Origin: CAZEPJ01 sp964514105 | Lineage (GTDB): Bacteria; Desulfobacterota; Desulfocorpusculales; Desulfocorpusculum | Direction of reading: 5' to 3' | NCBI GenBank assembly: GCA_964514105.1 | Contig: CAZEPJ010000068.1 | Location: forward strand, 1 to 22,888 | DNA: 22,888 bases | Shown here: piece by piece, positions 7,504 through 15,350 of the stretch | How positions within the stretch are numbered: the first letter of the stretch is position 1 | Layout of the letters: every line of letters begins with the position of its first letter | Notes under the pieces: model-generated | Seen by the model: the letters and a program-made list of their open reading frames with translations, nothing else | Databases searched by the model: none | Told to the model about the DNA's origin: nothing | Position numbers and translations under genes: made by a program

Positions 7504-9806
7504 CATCCGCGGCCAAGGCGGTGCAAGTCCTCATCCGGGGCGTGGTGCAGGGCGTGGGGTTCCGTCCCTTTGTCCACAACCTGGCCTCGTCGCTGGGCCT
7601 CACGGGCTATGTGCTCAATTCCTCCCAGGGAGTGGTCATCCAGGTGGAGTCCCGCGACCCCGAGCGGCTGGAACTGTTCGTCAGACGCCTCCCCCGGGAG
7701 ATTCCCCCCCTGGCCCGCATCGAGTCCCTGGAGGTCTCCTCCGTTCCCCCCCCGGGCCTCGACGACTTCCATATCCGAGAGAGCGTGGACCAACCCGGCC
7801 AGTACGTGCTTGTCTCCCCGGATATCGCCGCATGCCCCGACTGTCTCCGGGAGATGTGGGATCCGGCGGACCGGCGCTTCGAGTACCCCTTCACCAACTG
7901 CACCAACTGCGGGCCCCGATACACCATCATCCGGGACATCCCGTACGACCGCCCCAGGACCACCATGGCCGCCTTCCCCATGTGCGGGGAGTGCGCCCGG
8001 GAGTACCACGATCCCGGGAATCGCCGATTCCATGCCCAGCCCGTGGCATGCCCGAGCTGCGGTCCCTCCCTGTCCCTGGTCCCGGCCTCCCCAGGGTCCC
8101 AGGCCATGGAACCGGTGCGCGGAGATGCCCTGGTACTGGCGACCGCCCGGCGGCTGCTGTGGGAAGGGAAGATCCTGGCTGTGCGCGGCCTGGGGGGATT
8201 CCACATCGCGTGCCGGGCGGCGTGCGACAGCGCCGTGGGGCGCCTCCGGGAGGCCAAGCGGCGAAGCAACAAGCCCTTTGCCGTCATGTTCCGGGACATG
8301 GAGGCCGTGCGACGCTACACGGCGCCCTCCCCCGTGGAAGAGGCCATCGTGCAGAGCGTCCGGAAGCCCATCTGCCTCATTCCCCTTCGGCAAGACGCCC
8401 CGGGTCTCTCCGCCCTGGTGGCCCCCGGCAACCGGTATCTGGGGGTCATGCTCCCCTACACCCCCCTCCACGAACTGCTCTTCCGGGAGGGTCTGGATGC
8501 CCTGGTCATGACCAGCGGCAACTGGAGCGAGGAGCCCATCATCGCTGACAATGATGAGGCCCTGGCTCGCCTCCGTCCCCTGGTGGACGCCTTTGTCCTC
8601 CACGACCGCCCCATCTTCATGCGCGTGGACGACTCCGTGGTCCGGGAGATCCGGGGGGAGGAGCGGGTCCTGCGGCGGGCCCGGGGCTTCGTGCCCACGC
8701 CCATCGACCTGGGGCGCCCCTTCCCCGAGCTCCTGGCCTGCGGGGGGGAGCTCAAACACACCTTCTGCCTGCTCAAGGACCGCTTCGCCATCCTGAGCCA
8801 GCACATCGGGGACCTGGAAAACCTGGAGTCCATGGCCTTCTTCCAGGAGACCCTGGAGAACCTCCGGCGCCTGTACCGGGTGACCCCGGCGGCTTTGGCC
8901 CACGACCTCCACCCGCGCTACCTCAGCACCCAGTGGGCCGAGGGGGTCGGGGACCTCCCCCGCATCGGGGTCCAGCACCACCATGCCCATGTGGTGAGCT
9001 GCATGGCTGAGAATCGTCTCTGGGGCCGGGTCATTGGGGTGGCCTTCGACGGCACGGGGTACGGGGACGATGGGACGGTGTGGGGGGGAGAGATCCTGCT
9101 GGCGGACCGCAGCTCGTATGTCCGGGCGGCTCATCTCCGGTACGTGCCTCTTCCCGGCGGGGAGGGGGCCATCCGGGAGCCGTGGCGCATGGCCCTGAGC
9201 CACCTGGCGGGGGCCCTGGGGGAGGCTCTGGATCTGTCGACCTGGGCGGCTTGGGCGGGGGAGTCCGCCGCGCGCAACGTGGTTCGCCTCCTGTCGTCGC
9301 CGCGGCTATCTCCCCCCACCTCCAGCATGGGGCGGTTGTTCGACGCGGCGTCCGCCATCCTGGGGATCCGGTACCGGATCAGCTTCGAGGGGGAGGCCGC
9401 CATGGACCTGGAGATGCGCTCGGATCCACGGGCCCGAGGGGTATTGCCCTTTCGCGTCGCGGGGGAAAATCCCGTGGTCATGGACCCCTCGCCCATGGTG
9501 GCCGCCCTCTGGGAAGGGCGCCTGGCCGGTCTGTCCACGGGCGAGCTGGGGGGCCGGTTCCACCGGACCGTGGCGGCCATGACCGTCGAGGCTTGCCGCC
9601 GCCTCAGGGACCGGGAGGGGCTGGACCGAGTCTGTCTCAGCGGCGGGGTCTTTCAGAACGGACTGCTCCTCCATCTCACCCTGGAGGCCTTGGAGGCCGC
9701 AGGATTCCAACCGTTCATTCATCGCCACGTGCCGCCCAATGACGGGGGGCTCTCCTTGGGCCAGGCCGTGGTGGCGGGCTGCCGCCTGCTGGGAGGGTTG
9801 CCGTGA
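7497..9806 (+). CDS. hypF: Carbamoyltransferase HypF, [NiFe]-hydrogenase maturation
   Basis: A 769-residue cytoplasmic enzyme that uses carbamoyl phosphate and ATP to carbamoylate the C-terminal cysteine of HypE, the first step towards the cyanide ligands of the hydrogenase active site. All domains are visible in order: acylphosphatase (RGVVQGVGFRPF, 14-25, with R23), four CxxC zinc-finger pairs (C113/C116, C135/C138, C163/C166, C185/C188), a YrdC-like domain from about residue 205 (GKILAVRGLGGFHIACRA), and a Kae1-like domain with HHHAH (494-498), FDGTGYGDDG and LSGGVFQNGLL. The length is normal for HypF. The ATG at 7497 overlaps the end of amrS by 7 bp. At its 3' end it overlaps the GTG of hypD, so the three genes are translated as a coupled block. 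Confidence 0.97.
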   Translation: MVTSAAKAVQVLIRGVVQGVGFRPFVHNLASSLGLTGYVLNSSQGVVIQVESRDPERLELFVRRLPREIPPLARIESLEVSSVPPPGLDDFHIRESVDQPGQYVLVSPDIAACPDCLREMWDPADRRFEYPFTNCTNCGPRYTIIRDIPYDRPRTTMAAFPMCGECAREYHDPGNRRFHAQPVACPSCGPSLSLVPASPGSQAMEPVRGDALVLATARRLLWEGKILAVRGLGGFHIACRAACDSAVGRLREAKRRSNKPFAVMFRDMEAVRRYTAPSPVEEAIVQSVRKPICLIPLRQDAPGLSALVAPGNRYLGVMLPYTPLHELLFREGLDALVMTSGNWSEEPIIADNDEALARLRPLVDAFVLHDRPIFMRVDDSVVREIRGEERVLRRARGFVPTPIDLGRPFPELLACGGELKHTFCLLKDRFAILSQHIGDLENLESMAFFQETLENLRRLYRVTPAALAHDLHPRYLSTQWAEGVGDLPRIGVQHHHAHVVSCMAENRLWGRVIGVAFDGTGYGDDGTVWGGEILLADRSSYVRAAHLRYVPLPGGEGAIREPWRMALSHLAGALGEALDLSTWAAWAGESAARNVVRLLSSPRLSPPTSSMGRLFDAASAILGIRYRISFEGEAAMDLEMRSDPRARGVLPFRVAGENPVVMDPSPMVAALWEGRLAGLSTGELGGRFHRTVAAMTVEACRRLRDREGLDRVCLSGGVFQNGLLLHLTLEALEAAGFQPFIHRHVPPNDGGLSLGQAVVAGCRLLGGLP

Positions 9807-10933
9807 AGTTCATGGACGAGTTCCGCGACCCCGGCACGGCCCGGGCCTTGGTCAGGGAGATTCGCCGGGAGGCGGAGGGCCTCGGCCGGGTGACCCTCAT
9901 GGAGGTGTGCGGCACCCACACCGTGAGCATATTCCGCCATGGCATTCGCCATCTCCTCCCCCCCAATGTCCGCCTCCTCTCGGGTCCGGGCTGCCCGGTC
10001 TGCGTGACTCCCAACGGCTACCTGGACCGGGTCGTGGCCATGGGGCGGCTCCCGGGGGTCATCCTGGTGACCTTCGGGGACATGATGCGGGTGCCGGGTT
10101 CCCGTTCCAGCCTGGAGAGGGAGAAGGCCTCCGGACGGGACATACGGGTCGTGTACTCCCCCCTGGACGCCCTGGACGTGGCCGCCTCCAACCCCAACCG
10201 CTGTGTGGTCTTTCTGGGAGTGGGTTTCGAGACCACGGCCCCCACCGTGGCGGCTTCCATGGCGGAGGCCAGCAGGAGAGGGCTCGGCAACTTCACCGTG
10301 CTGAGCGCCCACAAGCTGGTGCCTCCGGCCATGGCGGTCGTGGCCCGAGGCCCGTCGCTGAGGCTCGACGGCTTTATCTGCCCGCCCCACGTCAGCGCCG
10401 TCATCGGCACATCGGCGTACGAGCCTCTGGCGAGGGACCCAGGGATCCCCTGCGTGGTCACGGGGTTCGAGCCCCTGGACATCCTGCAGGGGGTGTGGAT
10501 GCTGCTCCGACAGGTCAAAGACCGGGCGTGTCGGGTGGAGATCCAGTATCGCCGGGTGGTGTCCCCCGGGGGGAACCCCGCGGCCCTCGCCCTCATGGCC
10601 GAGTATTTCGAACCCGTAGACAGCGCGTGGCGGGGCATGGGAGTGATCCCGGCCAGCGGCCTGGCCATCCGCCCTGCCCATGCCGACCTGGATGCGGCGC
10701 GGCGGCTGCCCGTGGAGGTGGAGCCCGTGCGGGAGGAGCCGGGCTGCCGTTGCGGAGACGTGCTGCGGGGGATCCTCGCCCCGCCCGGCTGCGCCCTCTT
10801 CGCCAAGGCGTGCACCCCGGAGCACCCGGTGGGGGCCTGCATGGTCTCGGGCGAAGGGGCCTGCGCGGCCTATTACCGGTACGGCGGTGCGGTCATGGCA
10901 GGTAAGGAGGGCCGCGCAAGTCGCGACCCATGA
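9803..10933 (+). CDS. hypD: Hydrogenase maturation iron-sulfur protein HypD
   Basis: A 376-residue scaffold protein. With HypC it holds the iron atom while cyanide from HypE and carbon monoxide are attached, before transfer to the hydrogenase large subunit. Conserved motifs are EVCGTHT (C36), GPGCPVC (C64 and C67), the GFETTAPTVA segment (141-150) and the C-terminal [4Fe-4S] cysteines in CRCGDVL, GCALFAKACTP and GACMVSGEGAC. The start is GTG at 9803, giving the typical N-terminus MKFMDEFRDP, with GGGAGGG 5 bases upstream; the ATG at 9812 would cut into this conserved part. The stop of hypF lies inside the first codons. hypC, the usual neighbour and partner, is not between hypF and hypD nor after hypD. 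Confidence 0.97.
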   Translation: MKFMDEFRDPGTARALVREIRREAEGLGRVTLMEVCGTHTVSIFRHGIRHLLPPNVRLLSGPGCPVCVTPNGYLDRVVAMGRLPGVILVTFGDMMRVPGSRSSLEREKASGRDIRVVYSPLDALDVAASNPNRCVVFLGVGFETTAPTVAASMAEASRRGLGNFTVLSAHKLVPPAMAVVARGPSLRLDGFICPPHVSAVIGTSAYEPLARDPGIPCVVTGFEPLDILQGVWMLLRQVKDRACRVEIQYRRVVSPGGNPAALALMAEYFEPVDSAWRGMGVIPASGLAIRPAHADLDAARRLPVEVEPVREEPGCRCGDVLRGILAPPGCALFAKACTPEHPVGACMVSGEGACAAYYRYGGAVMAGKEGRASRDP

Positions 10934-11159
10934 CCGAGACCGCCCGGTCCATGTCAGACGCACAACCGGCTGCGCTCGGCGGTGCAGGGCGTATGGACGA
11001 GGCCGCGACGATGCACGACGGGCCCCGGAGACGCCTGAGATCGGCCCCCGGCCGACGGTCCGCCGCAGCGGGCAGCCGATGAGGGGCCACGGGTTCATCC
11101 CAAAGGGCCGGGCATTTCCATCTCACAGGCAGGCCCTCGGACCGGGAGGTGTTCATCCA
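10934..11159. other. 226-bp gap between hypD and hypE
   Basis: All other genes of this operon overlap, so the gap stands out. It contains one short frame of 50 codons beginning with the ATG at 10930 that overlaps the hypD stop. Its product is Arg/Ala/Gly-rich, shows no HypC signature (no MCLA or MCLG start) and has no family resemblance. The hypE frame is also open through the whole gap. Only the ribosome-binding site of hypE (GGGAGG at 11144-11149) is a confident signal. Confidence 0.5.
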
Positions 11160-12167
11160 GTGGAACAGCGCATCCTGTTGGGCCATGGCAGCGGGGGCAA
11201 GCTCATGGATCGCCTCATCCGGGAGCGGTTGCTTCCCATCCTGGGAAACCCCGTCCTGGAGCGTCTGGGCGACGCGGCCATCGTGGAGGTCGATGGCCTC
11301 CCAGTGGCCTTCACCACGGACTCGTACGTCATCTCCCCCCTGGTCGTCCCGGGCGGCGACATCGGGCGGCTGGCGGTCTGCGGCACGGTCAACGATCTGG
11401 CCGTGAGCGGGGCCCGGCCCCTCTACCTCAGCCTGGGGCTCATCATCGAGGAGGGATTTCCCCTTCCGGAGTTGGAGCAGATCCATCGCTCCATCCGCGC
11501 TGCGGCCGACGAGGCGGGGGTGCAGGTGGTGACCGGAGACACCAAGGTAGTAAACCGGGGCAGCGCGGATCGCCTGTTCATCAACACCTCGGGCATCGGG
11601 CTGGTGCACCCGGGGATGGAGACCTCGGGGCGGGCGGCCCGGCCGGGCGACCGGGTCCTGGTAAGCGGCACCCTGGGGGACCACGGCGTGGCGGTCATGA
11701 CCCGGCGGGAGGGACTCGAGGTGGACGTCCCGGTGCTCAGCGACATGGCGCCCCTCAACGGCATGCTCCGGGGGCTCTGGGCCCTCGGGCAGGAACTCCA
11801 CTTCATGCGGGACCCCACGCGCGGGGGTCTGGCCTCGACCCTCAACGAGCTGGCCCAAATCGCCGGGCTCGCCGTGACCCTCCGGGAGCAGGAGATCCCG
11901 GTGCGCCCAGAGGTGCGGGGCGTCTGCGAGCTGCTGGGGCTCGACCCGCTCTATGTGGCCAACGAAGGAAAGTGCGTGGTCGTGGTGAGCCGGGAGCGCA
12001 GCCAGGAGGCCCTGGAGATCCTCCGGGCCCATCCCCTCGGTGCCATGGCCCGGGAGATCGGGGAGCTCACAGAGGGACCGGCGGGCAAGGTGCTCCTGAG
12101 GACCGAGGTCGGCGGGACCCGTGTGGTGGACACCCTTCTGGGCGAACAGCTTCCCCGCATCTGCTGA
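11160..12167 (+). CDS. hypE: Hydrogenase expression/formation protein HypE
   Basis: A 335-residue PurM/AIR-synthase-like ATPase. HypF carbamoylates its C-terminal cysteine, and HypE dehydrates this with ATP to a thiocyanate from which cyanide goes to the HypC-HypD-bound iron. The N-terminus EQRILLGHGSGGKLMDRLI is the family signature. TTDSYVISP, TVNDLAVSGARP, VTGDTKVV and FMRDPTRGGLA mark the ATP-binding and catalytic regions. The protein ends exactly in PRIC, so the acceptor C335 is intact. The start is GTG at 11160 with GGGAGG 10 bases upstream; no better in-frame start is seen although the frame is open upstream. It is the last gene of the rightward run and stops 11 bp before the convergent gene's stop. 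Confidence 0.96.
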   Translation: MEQRILLGHGSGGKLMDRLIRERLLPILGNPVLERLGDAAIVEVDGLPVAFTTDSYVISPLVVPGGDIGRLAVCGTVNDLAVSGARPLYLSLGLIIEEGFPLPELEQIHRSIRAAADEAGVQVVTGDTKVVNRGSADRLFINTSGIGLVHPGMETSGRAARPGDRVLVSGTLGDHGVAVMTRREGLEVDVPVLSDMAPLNGMLRGLWALGQELHFMRDPTRGGLASTLNELAQIAGLAVTLREQEIPVRPEVRGVCELLGLDPLYVANEGKCVVVVSRERSQEALEILRAHPLGAMAREIGELTEGPAGKVLLRTEVGGTRVVDTLLGEQLPRIC

Positions 12168-12182
12168 CTGGCGTGCCGTCAG
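12164..12182. terminator. Compact inverted repeat spanning the stops of two convergent genes
   Basis: CTGAC (12164-12168) pairs with GTCAG (12178-12182), and GG/CC pairs inside it after one bulged T. The hairpin covers both the hypE stop and the stop of the leftward gene. It has no T tract on either strand, so it can only be proposed as a shared weak terminator. Confidence 0.3.
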
Positions 12183-12922
12183 TTGCGGCCCTTGGCGGGG
12201 CCGGGGCCCGGCCTCCGGTTCTCCATGAGAGGGACCTCGGTGCCGTCAGGCCCTTCGAATACGCTCCCCTCTCCGATGCGCCATTCGATCCTTTCCTGCA
12301 CGGGGCGCCAGAGGCTGACGCGCGCCACCGCGGAGCCCTTGGGCCCCTTGACCCAGAAGTGCACCGTGGCGTCCACCTGGCGACGGCCGACGTCGGTGCT
12401 CTGCCGATAGAAGAACGGCACGGGACCGATCTCCAGGCGCCCACCCACCGCCGCCGTGAGCCGCGCGCTCTGGCGGACCACGGGCTCGGAGATCTTGTAC
12501 GCCTCGAACACCTGCCTGGGCAGCTCGGAGAAGGCCACAGAGGCCACCGCGAACAGGATGAGCGGCAGGAAGCCCACGAGCCGCCTGAGCACCGCCCCGC
12601 CCGCCGGCTTCTGGTCCGGGGCGGGCCCGGGCACGCCGGGAATCCCCCCCAGCCTCTCCCGCCAGCTCGAGGGCCGGGCCAGGGTGTTGCCGCACCACTT
12701 GCAGTACTGCGCAGCATCCTGCTCCTGGCCGCACCGGGGGCACACGGCCCGTCCGGATGCCTGGGTCTCAACAGGGAGCATCTGCCCCTTGACCTGTTCC
12801 AGGAGGTTGGCCCCGCAGCGCTCGCAGTTGGGCCGCCGCAGCAGTTTGACCAGCCCCAACTGCGAGAAGCTGTACTGGGCCTTGCAGCCGGGGCACACGA
12901 CCTGCATCTTTCCCCCCTTCAT
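12179..12922 (-). CDS. Zinc-ribbon membrane protein with a C-terminal Coa1-like domain
   Basis: A 247-residue protein of unknown function. The N-terminus has two zinc-binding modules: C10/C13 with C33/C36, and C61/C64 with C74/C77 (CPRCG and CKWCG). A proline/glycine-rich linker and one hydrophobic segment follow (about 116-132), with LRRL before it, suggesting the zinc part is cytoplasmic and the C-terminus extracytoplasmic. Residues 145-225 (VGGRLEIGPVP, then VKGPKGSAVARVSLWRP and IEWRIGE) resemble the cytochrome-oxidase-assembly Coa1 family fold, which occurs in many bacterial proteins unrelated to oxidase assembly. The start at 12922 has GGGAGG 6 bases upstream. The gene lies 35 bp after the metallophosphoesterase on the same strand and is probably cotranscribed with it. 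Confidence 0.7.
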   Translation of the reverse strand: MKGGKMQVVCPGCKAQYSFSQLGLVKLLRRPNCERCGANLLEQVKGQMLPVETQASGRAVCPRCGQEQDAAQYCKWCGNTLARPSSWRERLGGIPGVPGPAPDQKPAGGAVLRRLVGFLPLILFAVASVAFSELPRQVFEAYKISEPVVRQSARLTAAVGGRLEIGPVPFFYRQSTDVGRRQVDATVHFWVKGPKGSAVARVSLWRPVQERIEWRIGEGSVFEGPDGTEVPLMENRRPGPGPAKGRN

Positions 12923-12957
12923 GCGAGACCTCCCTTTGCGTCCCCTGCCGGCGCGGC

Positions 12958-13683
12958 TTACCAGAGCCGGCTGGCGTTGAACTCGGGAAACCCCATCTCC
13001 AGGATCTTCCCGGCGGTGACGGCGATGTCGTACGGCACGAACCGCACGTCCAGACTGCGCTCCTGCCGATCCCAGATCACGTACTTGGCCCGATTGCTTC
13101 CGTCCCGGGGCTGCCCCACGCTCCCCACGTTGACGATGACGCGCCTCGCCGGCCACAGGGCGTGCAGCCCCTCCGCAGGGCGCTTGCGGGTCACGCGCCG
13201 GCCGTCCCACGCAACGATCTCCAACTGGTGGGTATGCCCCACGAAGCAGATCTCCTCCCCCATGGTGGACAGGAGATCTCCCAGCCGGCGTTCCGAGACC
13301 TCGAACAGATAGCGGGTCGCCGAATCGGGCGGGCAACCGTGCACGCACAGCGCCCCCTCCAGGGAGAGGGCCGGGGGCAAGCGGCGCATGTACTCCAAGG
13401 TCTCCCCGGAGATCAGGCGCCGCGTCAGGACGAGGGAACGCCGGGTGGGGGGATTGAACCAATCCAGGAAGGCGCAGTCCAGGAGGCCAAGCTCGTGGTT
13501 GCCCACGACGCAGGGGATCTCCCGCCCGCGAATGAGCGAGACCACCTCTTCCGGCGCAGGACCGTATCCCACGCTGTCTCCCAGGCACACAACGGCGTCC
13601 GCCCTGCATCGATCCACATCGGCCAGGACTTCCTGCAAGGCCTCCAGGTTTCCATGGATGTCCGAGATCACCGCCAGGCGCAT
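12958..13683 (-). CDS. Metallophosphoesterase family protein (YfcE/MPP type)
   Basis: A 241-residue calcineurin-like phosphoesterase with every metal-binding motif: SDIHGN (D8, H10), GDSVGYG (D36), GNHE (N62, H63), the VHGCP histidine, GHTH and the C-terminal NVGSVGQPRDG. The last motif is typical of the small single-domain bacterial group predicted to hydrolyse phosphodiesters or act as protein or nucleotide phosphatases. It is cytoplasmic, with no signal peptide. The ATG at 13683 has no Shine-Dalgarno sequence, but a TAGAAT box ends 7 bases upstream, which would make the transcript leaderless. It is divergent from the M20 peptidase gene, with 116 bp between the starts, and is followed by the zinc-ribbon membrane-protein gene. 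The substrate is unknown. Confidence 0.9.
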   Translation of the reverse strand: MRLAVISDIHGNLEALQEVLADVDRCRADAVVCLGDSVGYGPAPEEVVSLIRGREIPCVVGNHELGLLDCAFLDWFNPPTRRSLVLTRRLISGETLEYMRRLPPALSLEGALCVHGCPPDSATRYLFEVSERRLGDLLSTMGEEICFVGHTHQLEIVAWDGRRVTRKRPAEGLHALWPARRVIVNVGSVGQPRDGSNRAKYVIWDRQERSLDVRFVPYDIAVTAGKILEMGFPEFNASRLW

Positions 13684-13689
13684 GAAACG

Positions 13690-13695
13690 ATTCTA
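13690..13695 (-). promoter_or_regulatory. -10 box (TAGAAT) directly before the metallophosphoesterase start
   Basis: On the minus strand TAGAAT (five of six consensus bases) ends at 13690, seven bases from the A of the ATG at 13683. A weak TTCTCC stands at 17 bp spacing (13713-13718). Transcription would then begin at about the first base of the start codon. No purine-rich ribosome-binding site is present. Confidence 0.4.
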
Positions 13696-13734
13696 TCAGA
13701 TGCCCCCCGCGCGGAGAAGGCTGCGGCGGGCGCA

Positions 13735-13763
13735 TTGCAATCCCCGGGCGGCTGAAATACCCT
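13735..13763 (+). promoter_or_regulatory. Possible promoter of the M20 peptidase gene
   Basis: TTGCAA (13735-13740) and TACCCT (13758-13763) are 17 bp apart and upstream of the GGAGGG at 13789-13794. Matches are only four and three of six, so this is tentative. The -35 lies in the 8-bp palindrome ATTGCAAT (13734-13741). Confidence 0.25.
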
Positions 13764-13799
13764 ATGGCATACCGGAGTCCAAGGCACCGGAGGGCGGCC

Positions 13800-15173
13800 A
13801 TGCGTCTGGATGAGGCCTTTCAATGGATCGACGAAACCGGGCAGGCATGGCTCGAGGAGCTGTGCGAGTTTCTGAGGATCCCCAGTGTGAGCACAGACCC
13901 CGGGCACGCAGCCGACATGGTCCGGGCCGCGGATTGGCTGGTCCGCAAGTTCCGGGCCATGGGGTTCGGGGCGCGGCGCGTGGACACCGAGGGGCACCCC
14001 GTGGTCCTGGCCGAATACACCCCCCTGGGCCGGGGGCCGACCCTCCTGGTGTACGGCCACTACGACGTGCAGCCGCCGGATCCCCTGGACGAATGGGTCA
14101 CCCCCCCCTTTTGCCCGGAGCTGCGTGAGGGTGCGGTGTACGCCCGGGGGGCCAGCGACGACAAAGGGCAGCTGTTCACCCACATCAAGGCGGCGGAGGC
14201 GTGCATGCGCGCGGGGGGCGGGCTTCCCGTGAACCTCAAGTTCCTGCTGGAGGGGGAGGAGGAGATCGGAAGCCCCAGTCTCGGCCCGTTTCTCCGCCGG
14301 CACGCGGGGTCGTTGACGGCCGACGCGGTGGCCATATCGGACGGCTCCCAACTGGCCGCCGGAACCCCGGCCATCACTTACGGCCTCAGGGGCCTGTCCT
14401 ATGTGCAGGTGGACGTGCAGGGCCCCCGTTTCGATCTGCACTCCGGTGCCTTCGGCGGTCTGGTGGCGAATCCGGCCCAGGCCCTGTGCGAGATCCTGGC
14501 CCGCCTCAAGGGATCGGACGGGACCGTGGCCGTCCCCGGGTTCTACGACGACGTGCTGCCCCTGGACGCCACGGAGCAGGAGGAGATGGCGCGCCTCCCG
14601 CTGGACCAGGAGGATCTCAAGGCCTACCTGGGCGTCAAGGGGCTTACCGGGGGGGAGAAGGGCCTCCTTGCCATGGTCCGCAAGACCGCCCGCCCCACGC
14701 TGGATGTCAACGGCATTTGGGGGGGATTCGCCGGTGCGGGGACCAAGACCATCATCCCGGCGAGGGCGGGAGCCAAGGTCAGCATGCGACTGGTGCCCAA
14801 CCAGGACGAACGGCGCATCAACGCCCTGGTGAGCGATTTCATCCGCGCCGCCTGTCCCGAGGGGGTGGACGTGACGGTCACCGATCTGCACGGCGCTGCG
14901 CCGGTGCTCCTGGACCGAGGCCACCCCCTCATGACCTCGGCGGCCCGCGCCATCCAGACGGGCTTTGGAAAGGCCCCTGTGTTCATCCGGGAGGGCGGGT
15001 CCATCCCCGTGGTAAACCTCTTCCGGGAGATCCTGGATGCGAGCTGCATCCTGCTCATGGGGTGGGGCAGGCCCGACGACGGCGCCCACTCGCCCAACGA
15101 ACGGTTCCATCTGGAGGACTGCCGCAGGGGGATCCGCTCTGCCGCGGCGCTTCTGGGCGAACTGGCCCGGTGA
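13800..15173 (+). CDS. M20 family metallo-dipeptidase (PepV/carnosinase-like)
   Basis: A 457-residue cytoplasmic dizinc peptidase with the full M20 pattern: YGHYDVQP with metal ligand H87, RGASDDKGQ with bridging D120, EGEEEIGSPS with catalytic/ligand glutamates E154 and E155, the lid-domain insertion (YVQVDVQGPRFDLHSGAFGG), FIREGGSIPVV, and the C-terminal ligand histidine in DDGAHSPNER. The family cleaves dipeptides and related amide bonds; substrate specificity cannot be read. The start at 13800 is preferred to the in-frame ATG at 13764, because GGAGGG lies 5 bases before it and the family begins at this point. It is divergent from the metallophosphoesterase gene and is followed after 177 bp by the CNNM/CBS gene. 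It shows no sign of truncation. Confidence 0.92.
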   Translation: MRLDEAFQWIDETGQAWLEELCEFLRIPSVSTDPGHAADMVRAADWLVRKFRAMGFGARRVDTEGHPVVLAEYTPLGRGPTLLVYGHYDVQPPDPLDEWVTPPFCPELREGAVYARGASDDKGQLFTHIKAAEACMRAGGGLPVNLKFLLEGEEEIGSPSLGPFLRRHAGSLTADAVAISDGSQLAAGTPAITYGLRGLSYVQVDVQGPRFDLHSGAFGGLVANPAQALCEILARLKGSDGTVAVPGFYDDVLPLDATEQEEMARLPLDQEDLKAYLGVKGLTGGEKGLLAMVRKTARPTLDVNGIWGGFAGAGTKTIIPARAGAKVSMRLVPNQDERRINALVSDFIRAACPEGVDVTVTDLHGAAPVLLDRGHPLMTSAARAIQTGFGKAPVFIREGGSIPVVNLFREILDASCILLMGWGRPDDGAHSPNERFHLEDCRRGIRSAAALLGELAR

Positions 15174-15265
15174 GGGACCGCAGGCCGTGAAGCGATGGGA
15201 CTGGGCAGGCCCGGCTCGGCCCCCCGGGCCGGAGCCGCGCCGCCGTCTGCCGTGGCGTTTTTTCC

Positions 15266-15282
15266 TTGCATTTCCGATGCAA
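15266..15282. promoter_or_regulatory. Perfect inverted repeat TTGCAT-N5-ATGCAA upstream of the CNNM/CBS gene
   Basis: Six-base arms flank a 5-base spacer in a short AT-rich patch that also holds a T6 run just upstream, 85 bp before the gene start. It looks like a dimeric repressor site, or the promoter region of the CNNM gene. A weak -10-like GATACA follows at 15286-15291. Confidence 0.35.
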
Positions 15283-15296
15283 ACTGATACAGAGAG

Positions 15297-15317
15297 GAGG
15301 GGGCCTGACGCCCCCTC
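15297..15317. terminator. Hairpin with perfect 8-bp GC stem (GAGGGGGC-CTGAC-GCCCCCTC)
   Basis: Stem 15297-15304 with 15310-15317, loop of five bases. It lies 124 bp after the peptidase stop and 34 bp before the next start. No T tract follows, so it may be a read-through-limiting stem or a structured 5' leader of the CNNM gene rather than a classical terminator. Confidence 0.4.
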
Positions 15318-15350
15318 GTTCACGCGTTTGGCCCAAGGAGCATGGGAAAC

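Noticed and set aside
10930..11082. 50-codon frame overlapping the hypD stop, considered as hypC
   Set aside because: It lacks the MCLA/MCLG start and the conserved proline-glycine segment of HypC, and is Arg/Ala/Gly-rich without family resemblance.
13734..13741. ATTGCAAT palindrome as a regulator site
   Set aside because: Eight bases of symmetry are too short to support on their own. It is mentioned only in connection with the weak promoter there.
12179..13801. 540-codon minus-strand frame joining the zinc-ribbon protein with upstream sequence
   Set aside because: The part before 12922 is the out-of-frame shadow of the metallophosphoesterase gene. The ribosome-binding site before 12922 marks the true start.
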